Shown: positions 8,901 to 17,453, counted from the stretch's first letter. The stretch is 20,762 bases of DNA from Pseudomonadota bacterium (GCA_023386795.1 JAEWJB010000098.1:1-20762), one strand, 5' to 3'. The notes: generated by a model not told the origin, from the sequence alone. Program-made: numbers and translations.

Positions 8901-10060
8901 GGGCTGTAGCGCTTGACGCGTGCGAAGCCGGGATCGACCACGTAGCGGATGCGCGGCACGGTGAGCGAGGTCTCGGCCACATTGGTGGCGAGTACCAGGC
9001 GGCGCTTCGGACCGGGGTTGAACACGCGGTCCTGGTCGTTGGCCGACAGCCGCGCGTACAGCGGCAGCACTTCGGTTTCGCGGTACTTGCGCCGCTCCAG
9101 CGCCTGGTGGGCGTCGCGGATCTCGCGCTCGCCGGGCAGGAACACCAGCACGTCGCCGCGCGGGTCGGTGCGGGTGATCTCGTCGATCGCCGCCACGATG
9201 GCCTCGTTGACCGAGCGCTCGCCGTCGCTGTCGCCCCCGTCCTGCGCGTCCTCGCCAGCGGCCTCGCCTTCCAGCGGCCGGTAGCGCACCTGCACCGGAT
9301 AGGTCCGGCCTTCGACGCTGATGACCGGAGCGTTGTCGAAATGGCGCGAGAAACGCTCGGTGTCGATGGTCGCCGAGGTGACGATCAGCTTCAGGTCCGG
9401 GCGTTTTTGCAGCAGCTGCTTGAGGTAGCCGAGCAGGAAGTCGATGTTGAGGCTGCGCTCGTGGGCCTCGTCGACGATGATCGTGTCGTAGGACGACAGC
9501 CAGCGGTCGCTGGCGATCTCCGCCAGCAGGATGCCGTCGGTCATGAACTTGATGCGGGTGTCCTCGCCGACGCGGTCGGTGAAGCGCACCTGGTAACCCA
9601 CCGCCCCGCCCAGCGGCGTGCGCAGCTCCTCGGCCACGCGGCTGGCCACCGCGCGCGCGGCGATGCGGCGCGGCTGCGTGCAGCCGATCATGCCGGCGGT
9701 GCCACGGCCGGCGGCCAGGCAGAGCTTGGGCAGCTGGGTGGTCTTGCCCGAGCCGGTCTCGCCGGCGATCACCACCACCTGGTGCTCGCGGATCAGCGCG
9801 ACGATGCGCTCGGCCTCGCGGGCGATCGGCAACTGCTCGTCCAGGGTGATGGCCGGCTGGCTGGCCGCGCGGCGCGCACGCTCGCCCGTGGAGGCACGCA
9901 GCGCCTGCTCGAACGCCTGCTCCACCTCGGGGTTGCCGGGCTTGGCCTGCCAACGCGACCATAGGCCGAACAGGCGGCCGCGGTCGCGGCTCATCGCGTC
10001 GTCCACCGCGCGGCGTCGCGCGCGCAGCTGGTCGGCCATTGGCTTGTCGATAGCACTCAT
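5945..10060 (-). CDS. hrpA: HrpA, DEAH-box ATP-dependent RNA helicase
   Basis: A 1371-residue protein (E. coli HrpA about 1300). Helicase motifs in order: Walker A GETGSGKT (100-107), TQPRR (128-132), DEAH (197-200), SAT (229-231), FLPGEREI (307-314), QRMGRCGR (406-413). The helicase-associated region and the long HrpA-specific C-terminus follow, matching what I recall of E. coli HrpA over its whole length (for example FVPAPDFGRAF, PALVD, WDLEELRVSLFAQELG). HrpA-type helicases act on mRNA and have been linked to fimbrial mRNA processing and to relief of stalled ribosomes; both come from E. coli work. Two insertions relative to E. coli are visible: an acidic stretch at about 264-284 and an Ala/Pro-rich basic linker at about 615-695. 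The ATG at 10060 was taken; ATG codon 8 is an alternative and neither has a good ribosome binding site. It is divergent from dps. Confidence 0.95.
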   Translation of the reverse strand: MSAIDKPMADQLRARRRAVDDAMSRDRGRLFGLWSRWQAKPGNPEVEQAFEQALRASTGERARRAASQPAITLDEQLPIAREAERIVALIREHQVVVIAGETGSGKTTQLPKLCLAAGRGTAGMIGCTQPRRIAARAVASRVAEELRTPLGGAVGYQVRFTDRVGEDTRIKFMTDGILLAEIASDRWLSSYDTIIVDEAHERSLNIDFLLGYLKQLLQKRPDLKLIVTSATIDTERFSRHFDNAPVISVEGRTYPVQVRYRPLEGEAAGEDAQDGGDSDGERSVNEAIVAAIDEITRTDPRGDVLVFLPGEREIRDAHQALERRKYRETEVLPLYARLSANDQDRVFNPGPKRRLVLATNVAETSLTVPRIRYVVDPGFARVKRYSPRQKLDRLHIEPVSQASANQRMGRCGRVAEGICVRLYSEADFAARPEFTDPEIRRSSLSGVILRMLQLGLGRIEDFPFLEAPDERAVADGWQQLVELGAIDAERRLTAVGKQMARLPVDVKLARMLVAAQAAGCLRPMLVIASFLGIQDPRERPPEARAAADNAHAQFADGRSEFVGVLRLWEAYRQAHEDLTQSRLRDWCDRHFLGFLRMREWRELHRQLRLLCEELGWKEEAMDASLAPLLAGSSAPAPAVRDDAAAAKATRGQLHRAARLAREGKADAAAPPPATPAPRGKPAGPENGGFSERARSAAYQTLHRALIVGLPTQIGHRSEKGDFQAPRQRRFLLFPGSTLSKRPPPWVLAATLLDTQKVWGLTNAAIEPDWAIAELPHLLLRKHFDPHWSRAQGHVLASEQISLFGLVLAPKKPVHYGRIDPVESHDIFVRQALVTGEINTRASFVADNLRVLEQAREEEAKLRRAGLVADEGWQARWYLDRVPSDIHSATGLDAWWKALPPEKRRQLHWTLVDLLPGEGSEEDRYPKYFPLGDARLALHYRFEPGAADDGVTLEVPLHLLNALDPSRLSWLAPGFVAEKAAALIRSLPKAQRRNFVPAPDFGRAFFEAFATPSADDLRGELARFLAKATGVAVSALDFDEASLEPHLRMNLRLRDEAGKVLAEARDLDALRERFGNRAGDAFAARAGRALAAEGLREFPAAPIPRQVPGEAGVPAYPALVDQGDSAALRIFADRAEADAAHPLGVRRLMEIGLADKVKQARKQLPVSPKTGLLYAAIESQERLRGDLVDAAMNALLDHGLEGIRDAAAFAQRRDEVGRQLFGEAMQRLKLAEEILSGVAAIKPALEAPLMGWARGNLDDLQAQLAALVHPGFLRQTPAEALAQFPRYLKAMLLRAERAKRDPSRDQARMLELKPFLDALEEAAALGRRERAEWQALRWDLEELRVSLFAQELGARGGISAKKLAQRVAALRG

Positions 10061-10148
10061 CGATCGGGTGATGTGAAAAATTGAATAACCACGGATGCTT
10101 TAGCCTGTCTATTGTGACGCCATATCCATGAGCAAGGAGGATTCCCAG
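10061..10148. promoter_or_regulatory. Divergent control region between hrpA and dps
   Basis: A 88-bp region, AT-richer than its surroundings. It should carry the dps promoter and the start of hrpA. TTGAAT at 10081-10086 resembles a -35 box on the plus strand, but the nearest -10-like hexamer (TCTATT, 10108) is spaced too far for a standard sigma-70 promoter. I found no convincing OxyR half-site pattern. Confidence 0.3.
10134..10140 (+). promoter_or_regulatory. Strong ribosome binding site that fixes the dps start
   Basis: AAGGAGG lies 8 bases before the ATG at 10149. An in-frame ATG at 10128 lies upstream of this site and would put it inside the coding region, so 10149 is the better start. 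Confidence 0.85.
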
Positions 10149-10694
10149 ATGGCAAAGAGCAAGAACACCCCCCAGAAGTCCGGTAAAACCAAGCTGGCGG
10201 CGGCCGCGCCTTCGGCCCCCAACGTGGATATCGGGATCAAGGACAGTGATCGCAAGAAGATCGCCGAGGGCCTGTCCGGCTACCTCGCCGACGCTTACAC
10301 GCTGTACCTGAAGACCCACAACTTCCACTGGAACGTGACCGGTCCGATGTTCAACTCGCTGCACACCATGTTCGAGACGCAGTACACCGAGCAGTGGACG
10401 GCGCTGGACGACGTGGCCGAGCGCATCCGCGCCCTGGGCTACAACGCGCCGGGCTCGTACCGCGAGTTCGTCAACCTGACCTCGATTCCCGAGGAGCCCG
10501 GCCTCACCGACAGCGCCGACTGGCGCGAGATGGTGCGCCAGCTCGTCACCGGCAACGAGGCGGTGTGCCGTACCGCGCGCAAGGTGCTGTCTTCGGCGGA
10601 CGATGCCGGCGACGACCCGAGCGTGGACCTGCTCACCCAGCGCCTGCAGACCCACGAGAAGTACGCGTGGATGCTGCGCTCGCTGCTGCAGTAA
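10149..10694 (+). CDS. dps: Dps, DNA-binding ferritin-like mini-ferritin
   Basis: A 181-residue Dps/NapA-family protein. These assemble into 12-subunit shells that oxidise ferrous iron with peroxide, store the iron and protect DNA. The ferroxidase signature is complete: H60 and W61 in NFHWNVTGPMF, H72 and E76 in LHTMFETQY, D87 and E91 in ALDDVAERIRALG. These residues come from facing subunits in known structures. The N-terminal tail (MAKSKNTPQKSGKTK) is rich in lysine like the DNA-binding tail of E. coli Dps, so DNA binding is likely. Start chosen from the AAGGAGG 8 bases upstream. The gene is monocistronic: own upstream region, strong terminator 17 bases after the stop. Control by oxidative or stationary-phase signals is usual for the family but no operator was identified here. 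Confidence 0.95.
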   Translation: MAKSKNTPQKSGKTKLAAAAPSAPNVDIGIKDSDRKKIAEGLSGYLADAYTLYLKTHNFHWNVTGPMFNSLHTMFETQYTEQWTALDDVAERIRALGYNAPGSYREFVNLTSIPEEPGLTDSADWREMVRQLVTGNEAVCRTARKVLSSADDAGDDPSVDLLTQRLQTHEKYAWMLRSLLQ

Positions 10695-10710
10695 GCGGCG
10701 CGGGGAACCG

Positions 10711-10746
10711 AAAACAAACGCCCGGCCTCGGCCGGGCGTTTGTTTT
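10711..10746. terminator. Rho-independent terminator after dps
   Basis: A perfect 16-bp stem: AAAACAAACGCCCGGC, loop CTCG, then its exact complement ending in TTTGTTTT and followed by another T. The A-run on one side and T-run on the other make it usable from both strands, so it ends dps and may also stop any transcript running past the methyltransferase gene on the minus strand. Confidence 0.93.
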
Positions 10747-10768
10747 TGGGGGGCCTGGGCGCGCGGCC

Positions 10769-11617
10769 TCAAGTTGCAGGAGGGACTTCAGCCCCGACCG
10801 TGCATTCAAAGATCGCCACGCGGTGAGACCGCACGAGTCCCCGCGGCCGGAGCCAATCTTGCGCCGCCAACACGTCCACGCAAGGGCCAAAGCCGACGAT
10901 CCGCAGCGGCCGCTGCTCCGCCCGCGCCCGCAACCGCGCCAGCAGGTCCTCCAGCAGCGCCCCGCGCAGCGGCGTGTAGAGATAGAACACGCTGCCCCGG
11001 GACAGGTCGGCCTGGCGCAGGTCCGCGCAGACGAAACGCGCCCGCGTCAGCCCCAGCGCCCGCGCCGCCTCCTGGGCCGCTGCCACGAACGCCGGCTCGA
11101 TCTCGATGCCGCTCGCCTGCGCGGGCGAGCACAGCGCCACCAGCATCGGCACCTGCCCCAGGCCGGCGCCGAGGTCGACCAGTTCGTCGTGTACCCCCAT
11201 CTCGCAACAAGCCAGCAAATCCAGCACATGCCGCACCGGCGTGGGCTGGTAAGCCACCATGCCGGCGGCCAGCGGTACCTGGAGCGCACCCGGCGCCGGC
11301 AGGTCCAGCACGCCGGCCAGCAATTCGTCGCGGGCATCGAAGCCTTCGGCCGCGTCCGGCGCACCATGGCCGGGATGGCTTTCCAGTAGTGCGCGCAAGC
11401 GCGCGGGGTCGCGCCGCAAGGCCGCATACAGCGCCCGGTTGACCGCCTCGGCCTCGTCCCGCCGCTGGCGCAGCTGGCTCGCGCGCGGCGAGGCCTCGTC
11501 TTCGGGCAGCCACCGCTCCAGCCGGTCGAGCCAGTCCAGGCGTTGCCACAGCGCGGTGTCGGACGCGGGGCCGGCAAAGTCCTCGGCCTGGGCCAGCAGA
11601 AGTTCCAACGCATGCAT
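10769..11617 (-). CDS. Class I SAM-dependent methyltransferase, substrate unknown
   Basis: About 282 residues from the ATG at 11617. An upstream TTG at 11686 also keeps the frame open but lies almost at the recQ start and adds an unlikely leader. Residues 1-110 are helical (ALWQRLDWLDRLERWLP, then an Arg/Glu-rich segment). The middle holds a Rossmann methyltransferase fold: motif I ELVDLGAGLGQVP, the acidic end of strand 2 in GIEIEP, then FVCADLRQADL and a post-I strand GSVFYLYTPL. The combination of strand 4 VFYLYTPL with LRIVGFGPC resembles DOT1-like or small-molecule enzymes, but no target can be named. The last nine residues (VGAEVPPAT) are encoded by a REP element on the opposite strand, so the natural C-terminus may once have been different. 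It is divergent from recQ with an 83-bp gap. Confidence 0.8.
   Translation of the reverse strand: MHALELLLAQAEDFAGPASDTALWQRLDWLDRLERWLPEDEASPRASQLRQRRDEAEAVNRALYAALRRDPARLRALLESHPGHGAPDAAEGFDARDELLAGVLDLPAPGALQVPLAAGMVAYQPTPVRHVLDLLACCEMGVHDELVDLGAGLGQVPMLVALCSPAQASGIEIEPAFVAAAQEAARALGLTRARFVCADLRQADLSRGSVFYLYTPLRGALLEDLLARLRARAEQRPLRIVGFGPCVDVLAAQDWLRPRGLVRSHRVAIFECTVGAEVPPAT
10776..10799 (+). repeat. GTAG-type REP palindrome, copy 2 (GCAG variant)
   Basis: A 24-base element matching copy 1 at 20 of 24 positions. It starts with GCAG instead of GTAG and has stem GGGACT, loop TC, AGCCCC. The second stem pair is G-C here against C-G in copy 1, a compensatory change. It lies inside the 3' end of the methyltransferase gene, antisense to it. 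Confidence 0.65.
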
Positions 11618-11687
11618 GTGCGAGATTCTAGCCAATGGGCCGGGAAAGCCTGACGCACCCGCAGGACAGGCCAGCTTGACCGCCAAG

Positions 11688-11698
11688 GTATCCTAGGC
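11688..11698 (+). promoter_or_regulatory. Possible -10 region giving a leaderless recQ transcript
   Basis: GTATCCTAGGC ends 2 bases before the recQ ATG. TATCCT (11689-11694) resembles a -10 box and would place the first transcribed base at or next to the ATG. No ribosome binding site precedes recQ, which fits. The same 11 bases recur at 13581-13591 before the exported-protein gene. No clear -35 box is seen. Confidence 0.35.
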
Positions 11699-11700
11699 CG

Positions 11701-13503
<1,803 letters not shown>

Positions 13504-13580
13504 GCGCGCGCAACGGCGTGTGCCAGGACTGGCAAGAAAGTTCCCGGGCGCGACAGCAGGCATTCAAGCGGCCGCTGCCA

Positions 13581-13591
13581 GTATCCTAGGC
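13581..13591 (+). promoter_or_regulatory. Possible promoter -10 element before the exported-protein gene
   Basis: GTATCCTAGGC, identical over 11 bases to the sequence before recQ. TATCCT at 13582-13587 would give a leader of about 32 bases before the ATG at 13626. It lies in the 122-bp gap after recQ, which otherwise shows only small GC-rich inverted repeats. No -35 box is evident. Confidence 0.3.
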
Positions 13592-13625
13592 AGGCCGCAA
13601 ACGGCCGTACCCGCGGGTGTCCACC

Positions 13626-14108
13626 ATGAAGCGCAGCCTGATCCTGACCGCCCTGTTCCTCGCCTCCGGCGCTGCCCTGGCGCAGAGCGAAGGTGCGGAC
13701 GCCGCGAAGTCGCTGGACCTGAGCGTTCCGCAGGCGCCTATCCAGTACCGCGTCGATCCCGGCTACGCCAACGACCCGCCGGGCACCTTCTACGGCGACA
13801 AGTCCGGCCCGGTGCCGCGCGCGCCGGATGGCCGCATCGCCGACGTGGTGGACGACAAGCTGCAGGTGCACGGTGCGGTGGAGGCCGGCGTCGGCTATTC
13901 CAGCCGTGGCGGCAACAGCAACTGGCAGGCGGCGACCATCAACCTGAGCAAGAACTACACCACCGACGAAGGCAAGACGAACAGGTTCGGCTTGAACATC
14001 AGTGTCGGTCAGGGCGAAGGCCCGATGTTCGGACCGGGCTACTACGGCCGTGGCTACTACGGTCCGGGGCCGTTCCGGGCGAGCGAACCGCCGCCGGCGG
14101 GGTGGTGA
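13626..14108 (+). CDS. Exported protein of unknown function with Gly/Tyr-rich tail (160 residues)
   Basis: The ATG at 13626 starts a standard Sec signal peptide (MKRSLILTALFLASGAALAQ, probable cut after residue 20). A GTG three codons earlier is possible but adds nothing. The mature part has a Pro/Gly-rich segment (VDPGYANDPPGTFYGDKSGPVPRAPDG), then a region that reads as alternating beta strands (KLQVHGAVEAGVGYSSRGG, SNWQAATINLSKN, NRFGLNISVGQG), and ends in a Gly-Tyr-Pro-rich tail (GPGYYGRGYYGPGPF). The strand region with outward aromatic and polar residues could be a small beta-barrel or surface protein, but this is inference. I recognise no named family. It is downstream of recQ in the same direction but probably has its own promoter. 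Its 3' side faces the receiver gene across a REP element. Confidence 0.75.
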   Translation: MKRSLILTALFLASGAALAQSEGADAAKSLDLSVPQAPIQYRVDPGYANDPPGTFYGDKSGPVPRAPDGRIADVVDDKLQVHGAVEAGVGYSSRGGNSNWQAATINLSKNYTTDEGKTNRFGLNISVGQGEGPMFGPGYYGRGYYGPGPFRASEPPPAGW

Positions 14109-14132
14109 ATCGTGCGGCGCGAAGCGGTGCCG

Positions 14133-14156
14133 CGTCGCGGCTGAAACCGCTGCTAC
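14133..14156 (-). repeat. GTAG-type REP palindrome, copy 3
   Basis: Read on the minus strand it starts GTAGCA, with stem GCGGTT, loop TC, AGCCGC (one T-G wobble pair), then GACG. Its TAG (14155-14153) is the stop codon of the receiver gene, the same arrangement as copy 1 with the CLC gene. Confidence 0.75.
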
Positions 14157-14515
14157 GCGGCGCCTGAGCCGGCCTGCAGCCCGGATAGCGCCGCCTGCAG
14201 ATCCCTTCGCCGGAACGGTTTCTTCAGCACCGGCACCGCATGGTATTGCTCGGGCACGCCCGCGCGGCCGTAGCCGGTCACGAAGAGGAACGGAATGCCG
14301 CTGCGTTGCAACGCGTCGGCCACCGGGAAGGACATCGTGCCACCCAGGTTCACGTCCAACAGCGCCATGCCGATCTGCTCGGCGGCCAGCACGTCGAGGG
14401 CGGCGGGCACGGTGGCCACCGGCGGGACGACGTCGTAGCCCATGTCCGCCAGCAGGTCTTCGGTGAGCATGGCGATCATGGACTCGTCTTCGACGATGAG
14501 CACCCGCACGCTCAT
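14153..14515 (-). CDS. Stand-alone receiver protein of the FAT GUY type
   Basis: A 120-residue single REC domain with no output domain. Phosphorylation residues: E9 and D10 in IVEDES, acceptor D54 in LLDVNLGG, T80 in FLFVTGYG, K99 in LKKPF. The stretch VTGYG fits the FAT GUY motif of receivers that partner HWE or HisKA_2 kinases, which are best known from alphaproteobacterial stress signalling. Its start ATG overlaps the kinase stop (ATGA, 14515-14512), so it is translationally coupled to the kinase and is almost surely its phosphorylation partner. Without an output domain it may act by protein binding, or as a phosphate sink. An upstream start that keeps the frame open to 14797 would lie wholly inside the kinase gene and encodes an Arg/Gly-rich non-protein-like leader, so I rejected it. 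The stop codon is supplied by a REP element. Confidence 0.9.
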   Translation of the reverse strand: MSVRVLIVEDESMIAMLTEDLLADMGYDVVPPVATVPAALDVLAAEQIGMALLDVNLGGTMSFPVADALQRSGIPFLFVTGYGRAGVPEQYHAVPVLKKPFRRRDLQAALSGLQAGSGAA

Positions 14516-15531
14516 GTCGCCGCCTGCGCTACCCGGGCCACCGGCATCGAGATGCGGCAGGTGACCCCAGTGGGCTCGAACGCCAGCACCGATTCGCCGC
14601 CGAGGTCGTACTTCAGCCCGCGCTCGACCAGGCGGGAGCCGAATCCACGCCGCGTCGGCTCGCGCACCCGCGGGCCACCCTGCTCGCGCCACGTCATTTC
14701 CAGCACCCCGTCCGGCCCCTCGCCCACCCACTCCCAGTGGATGCCGACGCGGCCTTCGGGCACCGACAGCGCACCATACTTCACCGCGTTGGTGCACAAC
14801 TCGTGCAGCGCCATCGACAGGGCCACCGCGCGGCGCGGGTCGAGCAGGAACGCCGGGCCATGGATATCGAAACGTTCGCCGTCCCGTTCCTGGTGCGGCG
14901 CGGCGGCGGCGCGGGCGACGTCGGCCAGCTCAGCGCCCTGCCAGCTTTCCCGGGTCAGGATGTCGTGGGCGTCGGACAGCGCCACCAGGCGCGATTCCAT
15001 CTTGTCCTGCGCGTCGGCCATGTCGGTGCTGCCGCGCAGCGTCTGCAACGCCAACGACTGCACGGTCGCCAGCGTGTTCTTGACCCGGTGGTTGAGTTCG
15101 TTGATGAGCAACTGCATGTGCTGCTCGTGCTGCTTGCGCAAGGTGATGTCGCGGGTGCTGCCTGCGATGGCCTCGACCTCGCCCTCCGGACCGAACACCG
15201 GCGAGAAGATGTAGTCGTAGATGCGCACCCCCTCGGTGACGTGCGGAAACGGCACCTCGCCGCGCACCGGCTGGCGCGTGGCGATCACCCGCTCGATCTC
15301 CTCGTCGTGCATGGCCGCGTGCCACGGCTCATAGCCCAGTTCCAGGCAGGTCTTGAGCGCCGCCTGCTCCCAGGTCATGCCCCACATGGCCAGCAGTGCC
15401 TGGTTGGCGTAGATGAAACGGTGCTGCAGGTCGAAGACGTAGGTCAGATCAGGCGTGGCCCGCAACACCGTCTCGTACAGGCGCAGCTGTGCGGCCAACG
15501 ACTCTTGATCTTCCTGCGGCGCGACGTTCAT
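14512..15531 (-). CDS. Cytosolic PAS-HWE family sensor histidine kinase
   Basis: A 339-residue kinase with no membrane segment. A PAS/PAC domain spans about 15-135 (LRATPDLTYVFDLQHRFIYANQALLAMWG, then AIAGSTRDITLRK). It has no obvious photoactive NCRF cysteine motif as in LOV domains, so the signal is unknown. The kinase part is of the HWE class: phospho-acceptor H148 in NELNHRVKNTLATVQSLALQ, H243 in LHELCTNAVKYGALS, and W281-x-E283 in WREQGGPRV, then GFGSRLVERGL and the closing LAFEPTGVTCRISMP. The start at 15531 was chosen because GGGGAG precedes it by 4 bases; an in-frame start at 15567 lacks this. The 4-base overlap with the receiver gene downstream shows a two-gene unit. Whether it connects to the hydroxybutyrate genes next door is unknown. 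Confidence 0.92.
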   Translation of the reverse strand: MNVAPQEDQESLAAQLRLYETVLRATPDLTYVFDLQHRFIYANQALLAMWGMTWEQAALKTCLELGYEPWHAAMHDEEIERVIATRQPVRGEVPFPHVTEGVRIYDYIFSPVFGPEGEVEAIAGSTRDITLRKQHEQHMQLLINELNHRVKNTLATVQSLALQTLRGSTDMADAQDKMESRLVALSDAHDILTRESWQGAELADVARAAAAPHQERDGERFDIHGPAFLLDPRRAVALSMALHELCTNAVKYGALSVPEGRVGIHWEWVGEGPDGVLEMTWREQGGPRVREPTRRGFGSRLVERGLKYDLGGESVLAFEPTGVTCRISMPVARVAQAAT

Positions 15532-15607
15532 CAGGCTCCCCCGGCGGATGTGGGCGGACTCTAACATTCCGCCGGCGAGGCCCGGATGAGCGATCTTTCA
15601 CACCTCG

Positions 15608-15627
15608 CGCCCCCGGTTCCGGGGGCG
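15608..15627 (-). terminator. Strong GC hairpin after the oligomer hydrolase gene
   Basis: CGCCCCC and CGGGGGCG arms form a stem of eight to nine pairs around a small GTTC loop, starting 5 bases after the hydrolase stop in the minus direction, with further CAC/GTG pairing outside. There is no T-run, so intrinsic termination is uncertain; it could protect the 3' end or separate this gene from the kinase unit downstream. Confidence 0.5.
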
Positions 15628-15632
15628 TCGTG

Positions 15633-17453
15633 TCAGCGAGGCAAGGCCAGGTGCGAAGCGGCCAGGGGCTTGCCCGCCCCGCGCGGCAGGGCCTGGAGGG
15701 TGGCATCGGCCGGCAGCGGCGCGCCCGATTCCACGTGCGCCCATGCCCGGTCCAGCGCGGCATACACGTAGGGCAGCAGCGGCACGTAGCGCGCGGCGTA
15801 GTCCGGCAGGCCGAGGAAGCCGTCGAAGTGCTGCGCATGCGGCACGCGCCAATAACGTACCTCGCGCCCGGCGGCCTGGGCGGCGGCGACATACGGCGCG
15901 CTGCTGAACGCCGGTGGGATCAGTCCGTCATCCAGGCCATGCACGACGATCACCGGCAATGCCTTGCGCGGCAGGCCAGCTTGCGTCTGCGCCACACCGG
16001 CCTTCACGCGGCGCGCGTCGGCGTCGTGTCCGGTCCACAGCGCGCGCAGGCATTGCAGGCCGGCGAACGTGGGGTCGCTCCCCGCCTGCGCCTTTGCATC
16101 GACGATGCCCACGCCGGCCCCGGGCGGGATGCCGCTGCCATCGCTCCACCATGCGGCACGCTCGGCAGCGGTGGGCGCGTGCGCCACGCCGTCCGGGCCC
16201 ATGCCCGCGTAGCCGAAGCCACACGGGTGCGCACCGGCCGGATAGCGTCCGTAGGCGGAGGCGTACGCCACCGCGACTGCGCGCCACAGGTCGAAGCCCA
16301 CCGAAAGCACCCCGCTGCGCAGCGAAGCTTCGGTCCAGCCGCTCGACAGCAGGCGTTGCTTGGCGTCGGCGGCCTGCGCGGGCAGGTCCTTGCCTTCCAG
16401 CAGGCCGGCAGCAGCGAGCGAGGCACAACGTGCCGCGCCCAGCGCCTGCCGTTGCACGGCGAGCGGCGGCTGCGGCAGGTCGTCCATCGCCAGCAACGCG
16501 CAGGGCATCAGCAGCGCGGCCTCGGTGGCGTAGTCGTAAAGCGCACGCCCCTGCTGCCCGGGCGCGAGCACGCTCGGCTCGCCGGCCACCACGGCCTTGA
16601 GCCATGGCTTGCCGTGGGCGTCTTCCGCCGCGCGCAGGACCGCGCCACCACCATTGGAAATGCCAACCGCGATCACGCGGGTGTTGTCGAAGGTAAACGG
16701 TGCCTGCGAGGGCAGCGCGCGGTTGAGCACGTCCAGCCCGTACTCGGCGGCCTGGCGTACATGCCGGCCCCAGTCGGCTTCCGGGTTGTCCTGCGAGTGC
16801 GCGTGCTTGAACGCAACACCTTCCGCTGCGCTCTTCTCAGGTGCGAAAGCGGGTTCGGCGCCGGCTTCGGCCACGCCCGCCGGACCGGCCGCCGGCGTAC
16901 CGGCAAGATCGACGTAATCACTGCCGGCGCCCTTGTCGGTATAAGCCACGGCGCAGCCGCGCGGCAGTCCCCAGGCACCCGCCACGGCAATGGCACCGTA
17001 TACGCCGCGCGAACCGGAGGCCGCGGTGACGACGAGGCAGCGCTTGCCGGCGTCGAAGTCATCCGGCAGTTGCACCAGCACGCGATGCGGCTGGTGTCGT
17101 CCGGGCAATTGCGCATAGGCGGAGAACTCGCGCCCCGGCACCGCGTCGAGCGTGCCGCCATACACCTCGCCATAGCCGCCCCCCGGCGCGAGATCGGCGA
17201 TGCCGCGCCAGTTGCTCCAGATCGCGCGCCGGCGCGCTTCGTCGGCAGTGGGATGCACGGCATCGGCGAACGTGGGCGGCGTGGGCACGCGCAGGCCGGC
17301 AAGGCCCAGCCCAGCGGTGAGCAAGTCGTCCTGCCCACGGTGCACGGTCTGCCGTTCGGCGCGGAACGGCGAGGTGGATTGCGCGGCGGCGCCACCGGCC
17401 AGCGTCATGCCGAACAGGAGACTGCCGGCGAGCGTCATCAGGGAAGCGTTCAT
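15633..17453 (-). CDS. Secreted D-(-)-3-hydroxybutyrate oligomer hydrolase
   Basis: A 606-residue protein that fits the 3HB-oligomer hydrolase family (3HBOH), which cuts oligomers left from poly-3-hydroxybutyrate breakdown into 3-hydroxybutyrate monomers. A Sec signal peptide is plain (MNASLMTLAGSLLFGMTLAG, cut probably after GAAAQ at residue 25), so it acts in the periplasm or outside. Candidate catalytic residues of the alpha/beta-hydrolase fold: nucleophile S266 in AVGISNGGGAVLR, acid D508 in VVHGLDDGLIPP, and H539 or H542 in VPHAQHFDGF. Other family-like stretches are SGSRGVYGAIAVAGAWGLPRG and AYTDKGAGSDY. It is divergent from the hydroxybutyrate dehydrogenase gene, the next enzyme for its product, which strongly supports the call. 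Intracellular 3HBOHs exist in PHB producers; the signal peptide here argues for scavenging external oligomers. The start ATG has no clear ribosome binding site. Confidence 0.9.
   Translation of the reverse strand: MNASLMTLAGSLLFGMTLAGGAAAQSTSPFRAERQTVHRGQDDLLTAGLGLAGLRVPTPPTFADAVHPTADEARRRAIWSNWRGIADLAPGGGYGEVYGGTLDAVPGREFSAYAQLPGRHQPHRVLVQLPDDFDAGKRCLVVTAASGSRGVYGAIAVAGAWGLPRGCAVAYTDKGAGSDYVDLAGTPAAGPAGVAEAGAEPAFAPEKSAAEGVAFKHAHSQDNPEADWGRHVRQAAEYGLDVLNRALPSQAPFTFDNTRVIAVGISNGGGAVLRAAEDAHGKPWLKAVVAGEPSVLAPGQQGRALYDYATEAALLMPCALLAMDDLPQPPLAVQRQALGAARCASLAAAGLLEGKDLPAQAADAKQRLLSSGWTEASLRSGVLSVGFDLWRAVAVAYASAYGRYPAGAHPCGFGYAGMGPDGVAHAPTAAERAAWWSDGSGIPPGAGVGIVDAKAQAGSDPTFAGLQCLRALWTGHDADARRVKAGVAQTQAGLPRKALPVIVVHGLDDGLIPPAFSSAPYVAAAQAAGREVRYWRVPHAQHFDGFLGLPDYAARYVPLLPYVYAALDRAWAHVESGAPLPADATLQALPRGAGKPLAASHLALPR

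Noticed and set aside
7190..9964. 924-codon open frame opposite hrpA
   Set aside because: Same cause: strong third-position GC bias keeps stops out of the antisense frame. The composition is not protein-like.
10087..10127. OxyR-type binding site before dps
   Set aside because: A single CTAT at 10109 has no ATAG partner at the required spacing.
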